Shown here one piece after another: positions 7,704-10,230 of a stretch of 10,230 nucleotides of DNA. Both the position numbers and the translations under genes were made by a program. The stretch is from Candidatus Latescibacterota bacterium (GTDB taxonomy: Bacteria; Blakebacterota; Blakebacteria; Blakebacterales; Blakebacteraceae). Location of the stretch: contig JAGLTZ010000093.1 of the NCBI GenBank assembly GCA_023135015.1, positions 1-10,230 on the forward strand, read 5' to 3'. The notes beneath the pieces are model-generated. The model made no database searches, had not been told where the DNA came from, and saw nothing but the letters and a program-made list of their open reading frames with translations. Every line of letters begins with the position of its first letter. The first letter of the stretch is position 1.

Positions 7704-8762
7704 ATGACTCGGAAGCCCAGACCGCACAGCTCTCTTTCCCGCATGTCCCGCTCGATCGCCGGCACGATATCCATCGCCGGCCTCTCTTTAATCATCCTCC
7801 TTGCCTCAGCTCCGCAGGTCATGAGCCAGGCCAGACAGAACATGCAGGACAGGCACGAAAGATATCTCCAGGAGAAGGCAAGAAGGGACGCTAAGTTCCG
7901 GGAACTATATGAAGGCGTTCTGGAAATGCAGAAGACCTCATATAAGAGCAGGGTAGGCGGCCTGGACATCCCGGTCTATGTATTCCAGCCTTTCGAGAAG
8001 CGTGGGTCAAAGGGACACGCCGCGCTGATCTGGGTGCACGGCGGAGTACACGGAGACCTGGATCCGGAACACTACGCTCCCTTTATCCGGGAAGCTGTTG
8101 AAAGAGGATATGTGGTCGTGGCGCCGGAATACCGGGGCAGCACAGGTTACGGAAAGGAGCACTACGACGCGATCGACTACGGCGGCTACGAGGTTGATGA
8201 TGTCCTGAGCGCGGTTGATTTCATCAAGGCCACCCTGCCACACGTGGACCCCGACAGGCTGGGCATGATCGGCTGGAGCCATGGGGGCTTAATTACACTC
8301 CACTCGATTTTCCAGGAGCAGCACACGTTCAGGTGCGCCACAGCAATAGTGCCGGTCACCAATCTGGTTTTCCGCCTTTCCTACAAGGGACCCCGATACG
8401 AAAGCTCCTTCGTTTCGCAGGAGCGGATCGGAGGGATGCCGCACGAGAAGAGAGAGATCTACATCGAGCGCTCTCCCGTCTACCACGTGGACAGGCTGGA
8501 GATCCCTCTCATAGTCCATGTGGCCAAGAACGACCGGGACGTCAACTTCGTCGAATGCGAAATGCTCGTCCACGCCCTAGAGTACGAGAAGCCGGAGCTG
8601 GTCGAGACTAAGATCTACGAGGACCCACCTGGAGGTCACTCCTTCAACCGGCAGGTTGACACCGAAAACGGATATATCCGGAGATTCAGCAGGGAACAAC
8701 GGGATTCATGGAACAGGATCTGGACTTTCCTGGAGTGGAACCTGGAGCCTTACCGCCATTAA
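7704..8762 (+). CDS. Exported alpha/beta hydrolase, prolyl oligopeptidase (S9)-like
   Basis: This is a serine hydrolase of the alpha/beta fold, 352 residues. The N-terminus has a basic region and a hydrophobic core (about 19-36) with probable signal-peptidase cleavage near MSQA (40-43), so it should act in the periplasm or outside the cell. A charged helix follows (about 44-75). The catalytic domain shows VHGG (111-114, oxyanion region), the PEYRGSTGYG segment typical of S9 C-terminal domains (141-150), nucleophile Ser192 in GWSHGG, probable acid Asp277 in KNDRDV and His312 in PPGGHSF. It has no beta-propeller, unlike full-length prolyl oligopeptidases or DPP4. It is therefore a stand-alone catalytic domain and could be a peptidase or an esterase. 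The start at 7704 has AAAGGA about 10 nt upstream; the in-frame Met14 lacks an RBS and would shorten the signal peptide. It is transcribed divergently from the ALDH and ends just before a terminator hairpin. Confidence 0.85.
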   Translation: MTRKPRPHSSLSRMSRSIAGTISIAGLSLIILLASAPQVMSQARQNMQDRHERYLQEKARRDAKFRELYEGVLEMQKTSYKSRVGGLDIPVYVFQPFEKRGSKGHAALIWVHGGVHGDLDPEHYAPFIREAVERGYVVVAPEYRGSTGYGKEHYDAIDYGGYEVDDVLSAVDFIKATLPHVDPDRLGMIGWSHGGLITLHSIFQEQHTFRCATAIVPVTNLVFRLSYKGPRYESSFVSQERIGGMPHEKREIYIERSPVYHVDRLEIPLIVHVAKNDRDVNFVECEMLVHALEYEKPELVETKIYEDPPGGHSFNRQVDTENGYIRRFSREQRDSWNRIWTFLEWNLEPYRH

Positions 8763-8780
8763 CAGCGTTTGGCCTCGTTC

Positions 8781-8813
8781 AAAAAGCCCGCAGGCTTGCG
8801 CCGGCGGGTTTAT
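8781..8813. terminator. Bidirectional intrinsic terminator between the hydrolase and tRNA-Leu
   Basis: CCCGC (8787-8791) pairs with GCGGG (8804-8808). After one A/G mismatch, GGC pairs with GCC around a TTGC loop. Read on the - strand the hairpin is followed by CTTTTTG, a strong terminator for the tRNA-Leu/glycolytic operon. Read on the + strand it is followed by TTTATT, a weaker but plausible terminator for the hydrolase gene, which stops 18 nt before the A-tract. Confidence 0.75.
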
Positions 8814-8816
8814 TAA

Positions 8817-8904
8817 TGGTGCCCGAGGCCGGATTTGAACCGGCACGGGATTTCTCCCACTGCCCCCTCAAGACAGCGTGTCTACCAAATTCCACCACTC
8901 GGGC
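8817..8904 (-). tRNA. tRNA-Leu (anticodon GAG), with encoded CCA
   Basis: This is an 88-nt class II tRNA. The acceptor stem GCCCGAG (8904-8898) pairs perfectly with CTCGGGC (8827-8821), followed by discriminator A and encoded CCA (8819-8817). The D-arm region GTGGAATTTGGTAGACAC is typical of tRNA-Leu. The anticodon stem CTGTC/GGCAG encloses loop TTGAGGG, giving anticodon GAG, which reads CUC and CUU. The long variable arm has stem GGGA/TCCC with a GAAA loop. The T arm is GCCGG-TTCAAAT-CCGGC. The mature 5' end is only 9 nt after the secG stop codon, so it is probably cut from the tpiA-secG transcript by RNase P. A terminator follows it. Enterobacteria and pseudomonads have the same tRNA-Leu(GAG) right after secG. 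Confidence 0.97.
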
Positions 8905-8913
8905 AGTAAATCG

Positions 8914-9324
8914 CTAGCGCGCTCCCCCTCCACTACCTCCACTGGTATCTGGTGTGCCGGGCGTCGGCTGCGCCCCGCCACCCGGTGGGGGTAGCATCGG
9001 TGTCGCTCCGGGAAGGAGCGGAAGACCCGTTTCGGGAATCTGCTGCTGCTCAACCGACTCCATAATGATACTGCGATCAGTGGCTATGGGCGGTCGCACC
9101 AGACTCATGATGACGCACAGGAGGAGGAAAGCGGTACCCATATAAGTGGTCGCCTTGCTCAGAAAGTCGGCCGCACCCCGACCGCCAAACATGAAAGTGG
9201 TCAAGGCCCCGCCGCCGCCGAATGCACCCCCGAGCCCCTGTCCCTTGGTATCCTGGATGAGGATCACGAGCATAAGCAGCGCACAATCAAGAACGAACAG
9301 GAACAGTAGAAATGAATACAGCAT
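8914..9324 (-). CDS. secG: Preprotein translocase subunit SecG
   Basis: SecG is a small inner-membrane subunit of the SecYEG protein-export channel. From the ATG at 9324 it has 136 residues. The frame stays open upstream to 9414, but that part overlaps tpiA and is not SecG-like. TM1 is at about residues 3-23, followed by the signature cytoplasmic loop GQGLGGAFGGGG and FGGRGAADFLSKAT (28-60), then TM2 (about 58-76). The remaining 60 residues form a polar, then Pro/Gly/Thr-rich low-complexity tail, longer than in minimal SecG proteins of about 75-110 residues. There is no clear Shine-Dalgarno before ATG 9324, but no other in-frame start lies between it and the tpiA stop. It is 40 nt downstream of tpiA and 9 nt upstream of tRNA-Leu, in a conserved operon. 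Confidence 0.93.
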   Translation of the reverse strand: MLYSFLLFLFVLDCALLMLVILIQDTKGQGLGGAFGGGGALTTFMFGGRGAADFLSKATTYMGTAFLLLCVIMSLVRPPIATDRSIIMESVEQQQIPETGLPLLPGATPMLPPPGGGAQPTPGTPDTSGGSGGGAR

Positions 9325-9364
9325 AGCTAAATGACTCTGTCTATGAGAGCGGCTTCCGGCATTT

Positions 9365-10117
9365 CTACACCGAGCGAACGATCGCAGCAAACGAGTCGGC
9401 ATCGAGGCTTGCACCTCCTACAAGGGCACCATCGATGTCGGGCTGCGCCATCAACTCCGCCGCGTTCTCAGGTTTAACGCTTCCTCCGTACTGGATTCTT
9501 ATCTTTCCCGCCAGATCTACCCCGAAGAACTGCGTCAGCTTCGCCCTTATTAAGGCATGCACTTCCTGGGCCTGCTCCAGCGTTGCGGTCTTGCCGGTAC
9601 CTATCGCCCAGACCGGCTCGTAGGCCACGACCAGATCTTCAGCCTGGGCAAGCTCGATCCCCTCGAGGCAACCTTCCAGCTGCCCCGAAACGACCGACTC
9701 CGTCTCGCCCGCCTCGCGCTCGGCGAGGGTCTCACCGACGCAGAGGATAGGGGTCAGACCAGCCTGCAGGGCGGCTCCGACCTTCTCTCTGATTTGCGGG
9801 TCAGACTCAATAAAGTAGTGTCTGCGCTCTGAGTGACCAAGGATAACGTGGCTCACTCCCAGGGGCAACAACATCGAAGCTGATATCTCCCCTGTGTATG
9901 CGCCCTGCGGCTCATGGTGCATGTTCTGTGCCCCGAGAAAAAGACCGCTCCCATTCAACACCTCCCCTACCGAAGGAAGGGCGGTGAAAGGAGGGCAGAG
10001 GACCACCTCTACACTGCGCACGTCCGATACAAGCGGAATAAGGGCAAGGGCAAGGTTTACGGCCTCCTCGGCTGTCTTATGCATCTTCCAGTTGCCTGCC
10101 ACAATGTATCTGCGCAT
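9365..10117 (-). CDS. tpiA: Triosephosphate isomerase
   Basis: TpiA interconverts dihydroxyacetone phosphate and glyceraldehyde 3-phosphate in glycolysis and gluconeogenesis, acting in the cytosol as a (beta/alpha)8 barrel dimer. The 250-residue length is standard. All catalytic residues are visible: Asn9 and Lys11 in AGNWKMH, electrophile His95 in LGHSERR, base Glu167 in [12 protein letters not shown] (165-176, including the flexible loop 6), and the phosphate-binding YGGSV (210-214) and GALVGGASL (230-238) segments. A GGGGGAG ribosome binding site sits 4 nt before the ATG. It is 19 nt downstream of pgk and upstream of secG, all on the same strand, so the unit encodes consecutive steps of lower glycolysis plus secG. 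Nothing unusual is seen in the protein. Confidence 0.98.
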   Translation of the reverse strand: MRRYIVAGNWKMHKTAEEAVNLALALIPLVSDVRSVEVVLCPPFTALPSVGEVLNGSGLFLGAQNMHHEPQGAYTGEISASMLLPLGVSHVILGHSERRHYFIESDPQIREKVGAALQAGLTPILCVGETLAEREAGETESVVSGQLEGCLEGIELAQAEDLVVAYEPVWAIGTGKTATLEQAQEVHALIRAKLTQFFGVDLAGKIRIQYGGSVKPENAAELMAQPDIDGALVGGASLDADSFAAIVRSV

Positions 10118-10136
10118 ACGCTCCCCCCTCTATGGT

Positions 10137-10230
10137 TCACCCGGAGTCGCTGAGTGCAGCGACTCCGGGCAGCTCATTGCCTTCCAGGAACTCCAGGCTT
10201 GCACCACCGCCCGTGGAGACGTGGCTCATC
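10137..10230 (-). CDS. pgk: Phosphoglycerate kinase, C-terminal end (partial)
   Basis: Only the last 30 codons and the TGA stop fall inside the window; the gene continues beyond 10230. The readable C-terminus contains [16 protein letters not shown] followed by NELPGVAAL, the highly conserved final segment of phosphoglycerate kinase with its glycine-rich nucleotide-binding loop (GGGAS) and the LPG-V/I-AAL end. Pgk transfers phosphate between 1,3-bisphosphoglycerate and ADP in glycolysis. The final residues SDSG are a short extension encoded within a perfect hairpin. The 19-nt gap to tpiA indicates an operon. The fragment is too short to judge integrity of the rest of the gene. Confidence 0.93.
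   Translation of the reverse strand, partial: MSHVSTGGGASLEFLEGNELPGVAALSDSG
10140..10169 (-). repeat. Perfect 12-13 bp inverted repeat at the 3' end of pgk
   Basis: CCCGGAGTCGCT (10140-10151) is exactly complementary to AGCGACTCCGGG (10158-10169). The G and C at the loop ends can add a 13th pair, leaving a 4-nt loop. It covers the last codons of pgk and stops directly before the TGA. No T-tract follows (TGAACCATAGAG), so it is not a standard terminator. An mRNA-stabilising or processing element between pgk and tpiA is the likely role, by inference. Confidence 0.7.

Noticed and set aside
8763..8816. Possible attachment site next to the tRNA gene (tRNAs are common integration targets)
   Set aside because: No duplicated tRNA 3' end, integrase or other phage/island gene is visible; the spacer is explained by the terminator hairpin.
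9325..9414. Upstream extension of the secG frame into tpiA
   Set aside because: The added residues are Arg/Ser-rich, do not resemble SecG, and would place TM1 far from the N-terminus.
10041..10056. Repeated AGGGCA units near the tpiA start
   Set aside because: They encode the ordinary Leu-Ala-Leu-Ala-Leu stretch of TpiA helix 1 and are only two or three copies.

Overview
The window reads as chromosome of a diderm (Gram-negative-type) bacterium with moderately high GC and standard code. The basis is an outer-membrane TolC-family protein, a complete tripartite RND pump, a SecG, and strong AAGGAGG-type ribosome binding sites. The gene order pgk-tpiA-secG-tRNA-Leu(GAG) is a conserved bacterial arrangement and does not fix the phylum. 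My guess is an uncultured lineage or candidate phylum, with low confidence.

Layout. (1) 28-5751, + strand: a three-gene efflux operon. It holds a TolC-like outer-membrane channel, a periplasmic adaptor (membrane fusion protein) and an RND inner-membrane permease, in tight translational coupling (SD overlapping a stop codon, then an ATGA overlap). (2) 5748-7609, - strand: an aldehyde dehydrogenase of the succinate-semialdehyde dehydrogenase type, followed by a small single-span protein that looks like a divergent type IV pilin or pseudopilin. The small gene ends tail-to-tail with the RND gene, overlapping by 4 bp. (3) 7610-7703: a short divergent intergenic region with two interleaved sigma70-like promoter candidates. 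(4) 7704-8762, + strand: an exported alpha/beta hydrolase of the prolyl oligopeptidase (S9) type. (5) 8781-8813: a hairpin terminator usable in both directions. (6) 8817-10230, - strand: the 3' end of a glycolytic/housekeeping operon, in transcription order pgk (last 30 codons), tpiA, secG and tRNA-Leu(GAG).

How the genes work together. The pump genes encode one complex spanning both membranes that would export drugs, lipids or other amphiphiles. Pgk and TpiA are consecutive-pathway enzymes of lower glycolysis. SecG is a subunit of the SecYEG translocon, and its mRNA appears to carry the Leu tRNA as its last segment. The ALDH, the pilin-like protein and the hydrolase have no evident shared function.

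No stretch longer than about 100 bases lacks a gene. I see no mobile element, CRISPR array, phage gene, toxin-antitoxin pair or defence gene. I do not see a convincing undescribed system. The points worth a second look are the pilin-like protein lacking the usual Glu5, the interleaved divergent promoters, a perfect hairpin at the end of pgk, and small deviations in the RND pump proteins.
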